From: Methylobacterium nodulans ORS 2060
GTDB taxonomy: Bacteria > Pseudomonadota > Alphaproteobacteria > Rhizobiales > Beijerinckiaceae
Length of the DNA stretch: 64,000 nucleotides
Assembly (NCBI RefSeq): GCF_000022085.1
Contig: NC_011894.1
Span: 62,001 to 126,000 of the forward strand
Direction of reading: 5' to 3'
A program made the translations under genes and the position numbers. The number at the start of each line of letters is the position of its first letter. The stretch's first letter is position 1. Under the pieces are notes generated by a model. The model was not told the DNA's origin, ran no database searches, and worked only from the letters and a program-made list of their open reading frames with translations. Of this stretch, positions 44,269 through 53,535 are shown in pieces.

Positions 44269-45552
44269 ATGACCGACACGCCGAACACGAAGGGCCTCAC
44301 GCGCCGCGGCCTTCTCGCGGGGGCGGGAGCCGCCGGCGTCGCGGCCGGGTCCGGCGCCATCACGGGCTTTCCGGCGGTCCACGCCGCGGAGCCGGTGACG
44401 CTGCGCTATCTCGGCACCGCCGTGAACCAGAGCGGCGACATCGCCCGCAAGGTGAAGGAGGATCTCGGCATCACGATCGAGTACATCCCGGTCGTCACCG
44501 ACGAGGTGTCGAAGCGCGTCGTCACCCAGCCCAACTCCTTCGACATCGTCGATTCGGAATATTTCAGCCTCAAGAAGCTGATGCCCTCGGGCAATCTCGT
44601 CGGGATGGATGCGCGCAGGATCAAGTACGCCGACAAGATCACGCCGGTCTTCACCCGCGGCGAGGTCGCCGGCAAAAAGATCGGCGACCAGGGCACCGCG
44701 CCCAGGAAGGTCTTCTACCTCGAAGGCCAGAACTCGACGAAGTTCGCCGCCTCTGCCACCGAGTGGATCACCCTGATCCCGACGACCTACAATGCCGATA
44801 CCCTCGGCATCCGGCCTGACCTGATCAAGCGGCCGATCGCAAGCTGGAAGGAACTGCTCAACCCCGAGTTCAAGGGCAGGGCCTCGATCCTCAACATCCC
44901 GTCGATCGGCATCATGGACGCCGCCATGGTGGTTGAGGCGATGGGCGAGTACACCTATCCCGACAAGGGCAACATGACGAAGGCGGAGATCGACCGCACC
45001 ATGAAGGTGCTGATCGAGGCCAAGCGCGCCGGCCAGTTCCGGGCCTTCTGGCAGGACTTCAACGAGTCCGTGAACCTGATGGCCTCGGGCGAGACCGTCA
45101 TCCAGTCGATGTGGTCGCCCGCCGTCACCAAGGTCCGCTCGCAGGGCGTGCCCTGCATCTACCAGCCGCTGAAGGAGGGCTACCGGGCCTGGGCCTCGGG
45201 CTTCGGCCTGCCCAAGACCCTCTCGGGCAGGAAGCTCGACGCGGCCTACGACTTCATCAACTGGTTCCTGTCCGGCTGGGCCGGCGCCTACCTCAACCGC
45301 CAGGGCTACTACTCGGCGGTGCTGGAGACCGCCAGGGCCCAGATGGAGCCCTACGAATGGGCCTACTGGATGGAGGGCAAGCCGGCGGAGAAGGACATCA
45401 AGGCGCCGGACGGCACCGTGATGGAGAAGGCCGGCGCCGTGCGCGACGGCGGCTCCTTCGAGGAGCGCATGGGCGCGGTGGCCTGCTGGAACTCGGTCAT
45501 GGACGAGAACACCTACATGGTCCGCCGGTGGAACGAGTTCATCGCCGCATGA
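44269..45552 (+). CDS. PotD/PotF-like substrate-binding protein with Tat signal
   Basis: The 427-residue protein has a twin-arginine signal peptide (GLTRRGLLAGAGAAGVAAGS to VHAAEP) and the family's extracellular solute-binding fold. Recognised segments include VTLRYLGTAVNQSGDIARKV, FDIVDSEYFSLKKLMPSG, WITLIPTTYNADTLGI and SWKELLNPEFKGRASILNIP. Tat export means that the protein folds before export. It follows the ATPase gene by 24 bases, and its stop overlaps the first permease start. The ligand is likely a polyamine or other small cation, but this is not determined. Confidence 0.9.
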   Translation: MTDTPNTKGLTRRGLLAGAGAAGVAAGSGAITGFPAVHAAEPVTLRYLGTAVNQSGDIARKVKEDLGITIEYIPVVTDEVSKRVVTQPNSFDIVDSEYFSLKKLMPSGNLVGMDARRIKYADKITPVFTRGEVAGKKIGDQGTAPRKVFYLEGQNSTKFAASATEWITLIPTTYNADTLGIRPDLIKRPIASWKELLNPEFKGRASILNIPSIGIMDAAMVVEAMGEYTYPDKGNMTKAEIDRTMKVLIEAKRAGQFRAFWQDFNESVNLMASGETVIQSMWSPAVTKVRSQGVPCIYQPLKEGYRAWASGFGLPKTLSGRKLDAAYDFINWFLSGWAGAYLNRQGYYSAVLETARAQMEPYEWAYWMEGKPAEKDIKAPDGTVMEKAGAVRDGGSFEERMGAVACWNSVMDENTYMVRRWNEFIAA

Positions 45553-46502
45553 GCCCGGCGGCCGAGCGCGCGATCCGGTTGCTCGGTGCCGCGGCGGTGC
45601 CCCGCGCCGTGCCCGGGCTCGCCGCGGAGGGGTGGCGCCAGCGCCGCCTCGCCTACCTGCAGGCGGCCCCTCTGGCGCTGGTCTTCCTCGTCTTCTTCGT
45701 GGTGCCGCTCTCCCTCACGCTCGTCGTCAGCGTCTGGGAGTACAACGAGTACGAGATCATCCCGGCCTTCACCCTGCAGAACTACGCCGACATCTTCGAT
45801 GGCTGCTTCTCGGGCGGGGACCTCTGCACCACCTTCCGGACCTATCTCTCGACGCTGAAATTCTGCCTGCTGGCCTGGGCCTTCACGCTCGGCATCGGCT
45901 TCACGGTGGCCTATTTCGTGGCCTTCCACGTGCGGTCGAGCGCCATTCAGACGGTGCTGTTCCTTCTCTGCACCATCCCGTTCTGGACCTCGAACGTGAT
46001 CCGGATGATCGCCTGGATCCCACTCCTCGGCCGCAACGGCCTCGTCAACGATGCGCTGATGTCGCTCGGCCTCACGGACAGGCCGATCGAGGGCCTGCTC
46101 TACTCGGACTTCTCGGTCGTCCTGGCCTTCGTGCACCTCTACACCGTCTTCATGATCGTCCCGATCTTCAACTCGATGATGCGCATCGACCCCGTGCTGA
46201 TCGAGGCGGCGCGGGATGCCGGCGCGACGGGCTGGCAGACGCTCTGGAGCGTGATCGTGCCGCTCTCCAAGCCCGGCATCGCCATCGGGTCGATCTTCGT
46301 GCTGACGCTGGCGATGGGCGACTTCGTCACGGTCGGCGTCATGGGCGGCCAGCAGATCGCCTCGGTCGGCAAGGTCATCCAGGTGCAGATGTCCTACCTG
46401 CAGTTCCCGGCCGCCGCCGCCAATGCCGTGGTGCTGCTCGGTGCGGTGACGCTGGTGATCGCCGGCCTCACCCGCCTCATCGATCTGCGGCGGGAGCTCT
46501 GA
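45549..46502 (+). CDS. PotB-like ABC permease
   Basis: A 317-residue inner-membrane permease beginning at ATG 45549, in ATGA overlap with the binding protein gene. It has six membrane helices (for example QAAPLALVFLVFFVVPLSLTL and TVLFLLCTIPFWTSNVIRMI). The EAA loop is EAARDAGATGWQTLWSVIVPLSKPG. It forms the channel together with the second permease at 46505. Confidence 0.9.
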   Translation: MSPAAERAIRLLGAAAVPRAVPGLAAEGWRQRRLAYLQAAPLALVFLVFFVVPLSLTLVVSVWEYNEYEIIPAFTLQNYADIFDGCFSGGDLCTTFRTYLSTLKFCLLAWAFTLGIGFTVAYFVAFHVRSSAIQTVLFLLCTIPFWTSNVIRMIAWIPLLGRNGLVNDALMSLGLTDRPIEGLLYSDFSVVLAFVHLYTVFMIVPIFNSMMRIDPVLIEAARDAGATGWQTLWSVIVPLSKPGIAIGSIFVLTLAMGDFVTVGVMGGQQIASVGKVIQVQMSYLQFPAAAANAVVLLGAVTLVIAGLTRLIDLRREL

Positions 46503-46504
46503 GC

Positions 46505-47398
46505 ATGGTCCGCGACGGCCCCCGCCCCCTCGCCTTCTACCTGCTCGCCGGGTTCTTCGCTCTGTACGTGCTGTTCCTCTACGGGCCGACGCTGACGATC
46601 CTGGTCCTGAGCTTCCAGGGGCCTCAGGGCGGGCTCACCTTCCCGATGAACGGCGTCTCGACGCATTGGTTCGCGCGGCTCTGGGCGGGTCTCGGCGTCG
46701 TCGACATCTGGGCGGCGTTCCGGCGCTCCTTCGCCCTCGGCCTCGTGGTGATGGCGCTCACCGTCACCCTGGCGTTCTTCGCCGGGCTCGCCTTCCGCAA
46801 GGGGTTCCGGGGACAGGGCCTGCTGTTCCACATCGCGGTCGCGAGCCTGATCGTGCCGTCGATCGTGGTCTCCCTCGGCATCGGCCTCGAATTCCGCCTG
46901 CTCGACGATGCCGTCAAGGCGCTCGCCGCCGCCACCGGCTGGGGCTTCCTCCAGGACCACGGCACGGTGATGGGGCTGTTCACCTCCGCCCTCGGCGCGC
47001 ACCTGACCTGGACGCTGCCCTTCGGGCTGCTGATCATGTTCGCGGTGTTCAACCGCTTCAACCGCGCCTACGAGGAGGCGGCCCGCGACCTCGGCGCCAG
47101 CGGCCCGCGCACGCTCCTGCACGTCGTGATTCCGATCATCCTGCCTTCCCTGGTCGGCGTCGCCCTGTTCGGGTTCACGCTCTCCTGGGACGAGCTCGCG
47201 CGCACGAGCCAGGCGATCGGCGGACGCAATACCCTGCCCCTCGAACTCCAGGGCCTCACCACCACGGTGACGACGCCGGAGATCTACGCGCTCGGCACCG
47301 TCACGACGGGCGTGTCGCTGGTCGTGATCGCGCTCGCCTTCTCGAGCTATCTCTGGCTGCAGCGGCGGCGGGCCCGGCGCGCGCTGCCCGGGGGGTGA
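46505..47398 (+). CDS. PotC-like ABC permease
   Basis: A 297-residue permease starting two bases after the previous gene ends. The N-terminal helix is LAFYLLAGFFALYVLFLYGP; the EAA loop is EEAARDLGASGPRTLLHVVIPIILPS. The hydrophobic ends and FTLSWDELARTSQAIGGRNT are typical of PotC proteins. A stem of nine base pairs (47387-47395 with 47406-47414) spans its stop codon and probably ends the transcript. Confidence 0.9.
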   Translation: MVRDGPRPLAFYLLAGFFALYVLFLYGPTLTILVLSFQGPQGGLTFPMNGVSTHWFARLWAGLGVVDIWAAFRRSFALGLVVMALTVTLAFFAGLAFRKGFRGQGLLFHIAVASLIVPSIVVSLGIGLEFRLLDDAVKALAAATGWGFLQDHGTVMGLFTSALGAHLTWTLPFGLLIMFAVFNRFNRAYEEAARDLGASGPRTLLHVVIPIILPSLVGVALFGFTLSWDELARTSQAIGGRNTLPLELQGLTTTVTTPEIYALGTVTTGVSLVVIALAFSSYLWLQRRRARRALPGG

Positions 47399-47414
47399 GC
47401 GAATCCCCCCCGGG
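47387..47414 (+). terminator. Hairpin spanning the permease stop codon
   Basis: CCCGGGGGG and CCCCCCGGG pair exactly, with the TGA stop in the loop. No T-run follows. Likely end of the ABC operon transcript, by position. Confidence 0.5.
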
Positions 47415-47717
47415 GCCTTGCGGAAAGCAGCAGCCGTATCCCGGCAGGGCGGAGGTCAGGGCGTCGGGGTGCCTGCAAGCCGGGCAGCATGAGCTGAATT
47501 TGCCCAGTTCCTGAGCCGTCCGGCGATCGGCTTCTGCCGATGGCGCTGCTCGCCGCCACGGCTTGCGCCGTCGAGCCGGCACCGTGATCGGGCGCTCGGG
47601 GCTCCCGGGGAAGCGACCGCGACAAGGCCGGAATGATCGGGTCGGGGTCGACGCCTTTGGCGCCGACGCGGTAGGGTGGCGGCAAGGATCGGAACAGGAT
47701 CCGCCGGGAGGACGATC
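47415..47717. other. Intergenic stretch before the SDR gene
   Basis: About 300 bases without a recognised gene. A ribosome site GGGAGG lies at 47706-47711. Confidence 0.45.
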
Positions 47718-48560
47718 GTGACGATGGGCATCGAGGCCGGGACGCCGCGGAACGCGGCCGCGCCGAGCGCACGTCTCGCCGGAAAAGTGGCGCTGGTGTT
47801 CGGGGCAGGCTCGTCCGGCCCGGGCTGGAGCAACGGCAAGGCCGTCGCCGTGACCTTCGCCCGCGCGGGGGCGCGCGTCGTCTGCATCGATCTCGATCCG
47901 GCCGCCGCCGAGGAGACCGTCTCGATCATCCGCCACGACGACGGTTCGGCCACCGCCGCGTCCTGCGACGTGACCAACTCGGACGCCGTCCGGGCGGTGG
48001 TGGAGGACGCGGTCGCGGCGCATGGCCGGATCGACATCCTTCACAACAATGTCGGCCACGCCACCATGGGCGGGCCCGTCGAGCTCGACGAGGCCGCATG
48101 GCGGCGCAGCCTCGATCTCAACCTCACGAGCTGTTTCCTCACCTGCAAGCACGTGCTGCCGCACATGCTCGCGCAGCGCTCCGGCAGCATCGTCAACATC
48201 TCGTCGGTCGCGGCGGTGCGCTACACCGGCTATCCCTACGCCGCCTATTACGCAGCCAAGGCCGCCGTGAACCACTTCACGGTGGGGCTCGCCCTCCAGT
48301 ACGCCCGCGAGGGCATCCGGGCGAACGCCATCATGCCGGGCATGATGAACACGCCGCTGATCTTCCGGCAGATCGCCGGCCAATACGCCGATGCCGACGA
48401 GATGGTGAGGGCCCGCGATGCGGCCTGCCCGATGGGCCGGATGGGAACCGCCTGGGACGTGGCGAACGCCGCCCTGTTCCTCGCCTCCGACGAGGCCGCC
48501 TACATCACGGGCGTGGCGCTGCCGGTCGATGGCGGCCTGATCGCGCGGGCAGGCTCGTGA
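47718..48560 (+). CDS. Short-chain dehydrogenase/reductase (SDR)
   Basis: The 280-residue oxidoreductase starts at GTG 47718, six bases after GGGAGG (an ATG at 47724 is also possible). The NAD(P) motif reads VFGAGSSGPGWSNGKA, an unusual variant of TGxxxGxG, with an aspartate near residue 63 (VVCIDLD) that favours NAD. The NNVG motif, the serine in IVNISSVAAV and the Y-A-A-Y-Y-A-A-K core give the usual Ser-Tyr-Lys triad. The protein ends ITGVALPVDGGLI. It is co-translated with the hydratase-like gene (GTGA overlap). Confidence 0.88.
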   Translation: MTMGIEAGTPRNAAAPSARLAGKVALVFGAGSSGPGWSNGKAVAVTFARAGARVVCIDLDPAAAEETVSIIRHDDGSATAASCDVTNSDAVRAVVEDAVAAHGRIDILHNNVGHATMGGPVELDEAAWRRSLDLNLTSCFLTCKHVLPHMLAQRSGSIVNISSVAAVRYTGYPYAAYYAAKAAVNHFTVGLALQYAREGIRANAIMPGMMNTPLIFRQIAGQYADADEMVRARDAACPMGRMGTAWDVANAALFLASDEAAYITGVALPVDGGLIARAGS

Positions 48561-49354
48561 GCCGGCTCGACGGCCCGGCGGTGGCGGCCGCCGCCGAACG
48601 GCTCTGGCGTCACTGGCAGGAGGGCAGCCGCCTCGACGCCCTGCCGGCGGCCGAGCGCCCCGCCACGCGGGCGGAGGGCTATGCCATCCAGGCGCGGATG
48701 GCGAGCCTGAGCCGGGCGCCGCTCTTCGGCTGGAAGATCGCCGCCACGAGCGCGGCCGGACAGGCTCATATCGGTGTCGACGGGCCGCTGGCCGGACGCC
48801 TCCTCGCCGAGCGCGTGCTCGATCCGCAGGAGGAGGTGCCGTTTCGGGGCAACCTGATGCGGGTCGCCGAAGCCGAAATCGCGTTTCGGATGGGGCAGAA
48901 TCTTCCGCCGCGCGCCGAGCCCTACGACCTCGCCTCCGTGCTGGCGGCCGTCGACACCGTGCATCCGGCGATCGAGTTCCCGGATTCCCGCTTCGCCGAT
49001 TTCGTCACGGCCGGCGGACCCCAGCTCATCGCCGACAATGCCTGCGCGCATCTCTTCGTGCTGGGCCCGCCGGCGCCAGAATGGCGCGACCTGGATCTGG
49101 TCCACCTCGCGACGCGGGCCTCGCTGTCCGGCGGGCCGGATCACCCGGGGATCGGCGCGAACGTGCTCGGCGATCCGCGCATCGCCCTGGTCTGGCTCGT
49201 GAACGAACTCTCCGGCCTCGGAATCACGCTGCAAGCCGGACAGGTGGTCACGACCGGGACCACCACGGTGCCGATCCCGATCCGGCCGCAGAGTTCGCTG
49301 ACGGCCGATCTCGGCCCTCTGGGGCGGCTGACGGTGCGGATCGGGCCGGGATGA
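48557..49354 (+). CDS. 2-keto-4-pentenoate hydratase-like protein (FAH superfamily)
   Basis: The 265-residue protein begins at GTG 48557, overlapping the SDR stop. It matches the MhpD/DmpE-type hydratases of the FAH superfamily: AAAERLWRHWQEG, LFGWKIAATSAAGQAHIGVDGPLAGRL, RVAEAEIAFRMGQNLPPR, VHPAIEFPDSRF and ITLQAGQVVTTGTTT. These enzymes add water to 2-hydroxy-penta-2,4-dienoate in aromatic ring cleavage, or act as decarboxylases in the same path. Together with the SDR it may process a carboxylic acid derived from the importer upstream; that link is an inference. Confidence 0.8.
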   Translation: MSRLDGPAVAAAAERLWRHWQEGSRLDALPAAERPATRAEGYAIQARMASLSRAPLFGWKIAATSAAGQAHIGVDGPLAGRLLAERVLDPQEEVPFRGNLMRVAEAEIAFRMGQNLPPRAEPYDLASVLAAVDTVHPAIEFPDSRFADFVTAGGPQLIADNACAHLFVLGPPAPEWRDLDLVHLATRASLSGGPDHPGIGANVLGDPRIALVWLVNELSGLGITLQAGQVVTTGTTTVPIPIRPQSSLTADLGPLGRLTVRIGPG

Positions 49355-49373
49355 TGCCCGGCCTTCCTTGCGC

Positions 49374-49646
49374 TCAGCGGAAATGCCGGTGGCGGCGATA
49401 GTGATGGCGGCGCCCCGGCAGACTGGTGCGGTAGGCCCGGCGGCCGGGATCGATGCCGAGCACGCCGTTCACGCCGCCCACCGCGCCGCCGACCGCACCG
49501 CCCACGATCCCGCCGATCGGGCCGGCGACCCGGTCGCCCTCGGCAGCGCCGCGCCGGATTCCGCCGGGGATGCCCTGCGCCTGGACGCTTCCCGCCGCGA
49601 TGACCGTCCCGAGAACCAGGGAGGCCAGAAGAAGAGAGCGCTTCAT
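49374..49646 (-). CDS. Small exported glycine-zipper protein
   Basis: The 90-residue protein starts at ATG 49646. A signal peptide (MKRSLLLASLVLGTVIAAGS to VQAQG) precedes a glycine-zipper region (GPIGGIVGGAVGGAVGGVNG) and a His/Arg-rich tail (RRHHYRRHRHFR). It is convergent with the hydratase gene, 19 bases away. The metal- or membrane-binding role of such proteins is not known. Confidence 0.65.
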   Translation of the reverse strand: MKRSLLLASLVLGTVIAAGSVQAQGIPGGIRRGAAEGDRVAGPIGGIVGGAVGGAVGGVNGVLGIDPGRRAYRTSLPGRRHHYRRHRHFR

Positions 49647-49794
49647 CGCGAAAATCTCCGAGTGACGACGTCGTCTCCGGCTGCCTGCCGCTGTCCGGGC
49701 GCGCCGAAGCACGTGTTTCGTCAACGGTCCAGCTTCGCGAAAGTGCCGGCGTGATCGGAGGCCGGCGAGGGAAAGCCGGGGCGTGGCGGAGAGA

Positions 49795-51156
49795 TCACTC
49801 CACCGCCCGCAAGGTGGGCTTCGGCGGCCCGCTCTGCGCGAGGGCACGCTGCACGGTCGAGCGGGCCGCGTCGATCGCGATGGTGGCCGCCGTCATGGTG
49901 TGGGCCTCGGTCGGGCGGTTGAGCGCGTAGCGGGCGATGTTGCCGGCGAGATCGTCGATCTCGCCGGCCATCTCCTCGAGGGCCGTCCGGTCGGTGGTGC
50001 GGCGCGCCTCGGACCGGATCTGGAGCAGGCGGCGCGTCGCCACCTCGATCCGCTCGCGCCGCAGCCGGGAGAGGCGCTGGCGCAGCCATGCGACGGCCGA
50101 GCCGACGCCGCCGCCCAGGAAGGCGACGAGATAGATCCAGGTCTCGTAGCGCTCGATGAAGCTCTGCTGCTCGCGCTCGTAATAGTCGATGGCGCCCGGA
50201 TGGATGGGCAGCCGGGCGCTCGTCGCCTCCGCATTCGTCTCGTAGGCCGGCGCGGTGATGGCGTTCGCGGACGGCACTGTCTCGGCGAGCAGGCTGCGCA
50301 TCTCGAAGAGGTACTGGGTGACCTCCGCGGCGGCGACGCGCGACAGCGTCGAGCGGGCCATCAGCCGGTAGGAGGTTCCGATCGTCGACACCGCCTCCTC
50401 GGGCGTCTTCGGATGGCCGGCGAACAGCCCTTCGGCGACGGTCACCGCCTGGAGGCGGGGAAACCGCTCGATGAGGGCGCTGCTCTCCGCCACGCCGGCC
50501 AAGCGCAGCTTCCGGGTGCGGCTCGCATTCTGGACGATGCGCATCACCCGCCTGGCGGTCGGGGTCGTGGGCGTGGTGAGGATCGCGAGCGCGTCGATGC
50601 GCTTCTCCGCGAAGGCGGTCGCGAGATCCGGCTCCTCCAACGGCACCAGCGCCACGCTGCGCGGCGCCAAGGGGCCGGGCGGCGGATCGGTCGTGAGCGC
50701 GAGCCCGTAATGCCCGAGGACGCGCTGCAGGACGGCCTGGTCCGTGGTGCGCTCGGCGAGGAAGGCCAGGCGCTTGCGCGACAGGTCCGGCATCTCCTTG
50801 ATGCCGGACGGCTCGGGGGCGGCGATGATCATCGCCTGCTCGCGCAGGATCGCGAGCGTCAGGCCGTTCGCGGGCAGCAGGATGTCGGGCCGGACGATCG
50901 CGAGATCCGCCCGCCCGTCCTGCAGGGCCGCGGCGCTTTCGCGCACCCCGTCGAAGGGCAGGATGGTGAGACGCAGGCTCTTGTGCTGGCTTGCGAGCGC
51001 GTCCGCGAAGGCGCGGATCAGCGCCGGTTCCGTGCCGCCGCTCGGCGCGACCGCGATGGTGAGCGTCGTCGCCCGCGTGAAGTAGCTCGCAAGGCCGGCG
51101 GCGCCGGCGAGGAGCACCGCCCCGATCAGGAAGACCAGCTCCCGCCCGAACCGCAT
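49795..51156 (-). CDS. TAXI-family solute receptor with C-terminal membrane helix
   Basis: This 453-residue protein has an N-terminal signal anchor (ELVFLIGAVLLAGAAGLASYF), then a TAXI-type periplasmic binding domain (LTIAVAPSGGTEPALIRAF, ADLAIVRPDILLPANGL, ISLMP-like KRLAFLAERTTDQA, FAEKRIDALAILTTPT). Near residues 345-365 a second helix (ETWIYLVAFLGGGVGSAVAWL) and a basic cytoplasmic tail of about 90 residues follow. Classical TAXI proteins end before such a helix. No TRAP permease gene is near, so it may be a sensor or a membrane-bound binding protein. It sits downstream of ubiG on the same strand. Confidence 0.8.
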   Translation of the reverse strand: MRFGRELVFLIGAVLLAGAAGLASYFTRATTLTIAVAPSGGTEPALIRAFADALASQHKSLRLTILPFDGVRESAAALQDGRADLAIVRPDILLPANGLTLAILREQAMIIAAPEPSGIKEMPDLSRKRLAFLAERTTDQAVLQRVLGHYGLALTTDPPPGPLAPRSVALVPLEEPDLATAFAEKRIDALAILTTPTTPTARRVMRIVQNASRTRKLRLAGVAESSALIERFPRLQAVTVAEGLFAGHPKTPEEAVSTIGTSYRLMARSTLSRVAAAEVTQYLFEMRSLLAETVPSANAITAPAYETNAEATSARLPIHPGAIDYYEREQQSFIERYETWIYLVAFLGGGVGSAVAWLRQRLSRLRRERIEVATRRLLQIRSEARRTTDRTALEEMAGEIDDLAGNIARYALNRPTEAHTMTAATIAIDAARSTVQRALAQSGPPKPTLRAVE

Positions 51157-51186
51157 GCCCCCCTCTGGCCCCGTGCTCGCGCGCCC

Positions 51187-51936
51187 TCAGGCGACCGGCC
51201 GCTCCGCCGCGATCATGTAGTTCACCCCCGTGTCGCGGGACATGGCCCAGCGACCGCCGAGCGGATTGTAGACGACCCCAGTCGTGTCGATGACGGTGAG
51301 CCCCGCGCTCTCCACCGCCCCGGTGAGCTCGGCCGGCGTGACGAACTTCTCCCAGTCGTGCGTCCCCCTCGGCAGCCAGCCGAGCACGTATTCGGCGCCG
51401 ACGATGGCGAGGGCGAAGGAGCGCATGGTGCGGTTGAGCGTGGCCGCGAAGAACAGGCCCCCGGGCTTCACGGCCGCGCAGGCCGTCCGCACGAAGGCGG
51501 GCATGTCGACGACGTGCTCCACCACCTCCATGGCGAGCACCACGTCGAAGCGCTCCCCCGCCTCCACCACCGCCTCGATGGTCTGGCCGCGGTAATCCAC
51601 CGGCACGCCGGCCTCCGCCGCATGGGCCTGCGCCACCCGGATGTTGGTCGGGGCCGGGTCGAGGCCGGTGACGGTGGCGCCGAGGCGCGCCAGCGGCTCC
51701 GACAGGATGCCGCCGCCGCAGCCGATATCGATGAGGCTCAAGGCTTCGAGGGGGAGCGGCCGGCGCGGGTCGCGGCCGAAATGCCGGCAGACCGTGTCGC
51801 GGATATAGGTGATGCGGACAGGATTGAAGCGGTGGAGCACCCGCATCGGCCCCGCCTCGTCCCACCAGGTGGCCGCAATGCGCTCGAAGCGGGCGACCTC
51901 GTCGCGGTCGATCGAGGGGCCGGTGGTCTCGCTCAT
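51187..51936 (-). CDS. ubiG: Ubiquinone biosynthesis O-methyltransferase
   Basis: The 249-residue SAM-dependent methyltransferase catalyses two O-methylations in ubiquinone synthesis. It has IDRDEVARFERIAATWWDEA at the start, the SAM motif LIDIGCGGGILSEPLARLGA, then VTGLDPAPTNIRVAQAHA, VVLAMEVVEHV and GLFFAATLNRTMRSFALAIV. The region LGWLPRGTHDWEKFVTP is a hallmark of UbiG. It lies divergent from lysC, as in many Hyphomicrobiales. Confidence 0.93.
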   Translation of the reverse strand: MSETTGPSIDRDEVARFERIAATWWDEAGPMRVLHRFNPVRITYIRDTVCRHFGRDPRRPLPLEALSLIDIGCGGGILSEPLARLGATVTGLDPAPTNIRVAQAHAAEAGVPVDYRGQTIEAVVEAGERFDVVLAMEVVEHVVDMPAFVRTACAAVKPGGLFFAATLNRTMRSFALAIVGAEYVLGWLPRGTHDWEKFVTPAELTGAVESAGLTVIDTTGVVYNPLGGRWAMSRDTGVNYMIAAERPVA

Positions 51937-52127
51937 CCGCGCGCTCTCCGCATGCTGTCGCCCTGCGTCAGGTAGCGCATCCTGCGCGGGGGGCCAATGC
52001 GGGTCCGGCCGGGCGAGGCCCGCCGCGCCGCCGCCTGATCCATTGACACGGAGTCCCCCCGCTTGTACCCGCCCGGCATCGCGCGGCGGCCGGGAGCTGC
52101 CCGCATCGGCAAACCCTCCTTGGTCCC

Positions 52128-53363
52128 ATGCCTCGCCTGGTGATGAAGTTCGGCGGCACGTCCGTCGCCACGGTCGACCGCATCCGCAACGTCGCCCGCC
52201 ATGTCGCCCGCGAGGTGCGGGCCGGCTACGAGGTCGCGGTCGTGGTCTCGGCCATGGCCGGCAAGACCAACGAACTCGTGGCCTGGTGCAAGGACGCCTC
52301 GCCGCTCTACGCGCAGTCGGAATACGACGCGGTCGTGGCGTCGGGCGAGCAGGTCACCTCCGGGCTCCTCGCCATCGTGCTCGCCGAGATGGGCATCAAG
52401 GCCCGCTCCTGGCAGGGCTGGCAGATCCCGATCGAGACCTCGGACCAGCATGGCTCGGCGCGCATCGCCAGGATCGACGGGTCGCGCCTTGATGCCGGCT
52501 TCCGGCACGGCGAGGTCGCGGTGATCGCCGGCTTCCAGGGCATCCACGCGGAGACGGGCCGCCTCACGACGCTCGGGCGCGGCGGGTCGGATACCAGCGC
52601 GGTCGCAGTCGCGGCGGCGATCGGCGCGGAGCGCTGCGACATCTACACCGACGTCGACGGCGTCTACACCACCGATCCGCGGGTGGTGCCGAAGGCGCGG
52701 CGGCTGGAGCGCGTCGCCTTCGAGGAGATGCTGGAGATGGCCTCGCTCGGCGCCAAGGTGCTGCAGGTGCGCTCGGTCGAACTCGCCATGGTGCACCGGG
52801 TGCCGACCACCGTGCGCTCCTCCTTCGACGACCCCGACGACGCCCGGCCCGGCACCCTCATCTGCGACGAGGACGACATCGTGGAACAGCAGATCATCAC
52901 GGGCATCGCCTTCTCGAAGGACGAAGCCCAGATCACGCTCCGCCGGGTGAAGGACAGGCCCGGCGTCGCCGCCGCCATCTTCGGCCCGCTCGCCGACGCC
53001 AACATCAACGTCGATATGATCATCCAGGTCGTGTCGGGCGACGGCGTGACCACCGACATGACCTTCACGGTGCCGGCGAGCGATTACGAGCGCGCCCGCA
53101 CGATCCTGGACGCCCAGTCCGGCAAGGTCGAGTTCGAGCGCATCGAGGGCGCCACCGACGTGGTGAAGATCTCGGCGATCGGCGTCGGCATGCGCAGCCA
53201 CGCGGGCGTTGCCGCCAAGGCCTTCCGGGCGCTTGCCGATAAGGGCATCAACATCCGGGCGATCACCACCTCGGAGATCAAGTTCTCCGTGCTGATCGAC
53301 GCGGCCTATACGGAACTCGCCGTGCGCACCCTGCACTCGCTCTACGGGCTCGACAGGGCCTGA
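52128..53363 (+). CDS. lysC: Aspartate kinase
   Basis: The 411-residue enzyme phosphorylates L-aspartate, the first step to lysine, threonine, methionine and diaminopimelate. The catalytic domain has VMKFGGTSVATVDRI at the start, VVSAMAGKTNELV, GRGGSDTSAVAVAAAI and TDVDGVYTTDPR. Two ACT regulatory domains follow (ITLRRVKDRPGVAAAIFGPL and VVKISAIGVGMRSHAGVAAKAF), so feedback inhibition is expected. It is divergent from ubiG. A stem (CCCCGGG / CCCGGGG at 53383-53400) follows its stop. Confidence 0.95.
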   Translation: MPRLVMKFGGTSVATVDRIRNVARHVAREVRAGYEVAVVVSAMAGKTNELVAWCKDASPLYAQSEYDAVVASGEQVTSGLLAIVLAEMGIKARSWQGWQIPIETSDQHGSARIARIDGSRLDAGFRHGEVAVIAGFQGIHAETGRLTTLGRGGSDTSAVAVAAAIGAERCDIYTDVDGVYTTDPRVVPKARRLERVAFEEMLEMASLGAKVLQVRSVELAMVHRVPTTVRSSFDDPDDARPGTLICDEDDIVEQQIITGIAFSKDEAQITLRRVKDRPGVAAAIFGPLADANINVDMIIQVVSGDGVTTDMTFTVPASDYERARTILDAQSGKVEFERIEGATDVVKISAIGVGMRSHAGVAAKAFRALADKGINIRAITTSEIKFSVLIDAAYTELAVRTLHSLYGLDRA

Positions 53364-53382
53364 TATTAGAACTTTCGCCCGA

Positions 53383-53400
53383 CCCCGGGCCCTCCCGGGG
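53383..53400 (+). terminator. Hairpin after lysC
   Basis: A seven-base-pair stem CCCCGGG (53383-53389) with CCCGGGG (53394-53400), 20 bases after the lysC stop. No T-run; probably a partial terminator before ptsP. Confidence 0.4.
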
Positions 53401-53535
53401 AGACGGCGCTTGCCCGCCGGGCGCTGGACTCGCTATACGGCCCTGACGGGACCGGTCCGGTCGCACCGCTCGCGCCGGCATCTTCCGGTTGCGCTGCACC
53501 GGGCCAGGTTCGCTTTTAGGGTGGAAGTCGACACG

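Noticed and set aside
49783..51975. Long plus-strand ORF (730 residues)
   Set aside because: Antisense to the TAXI receptor and ubiG; repetitive Arg/Gly/Ala content with no known domain.
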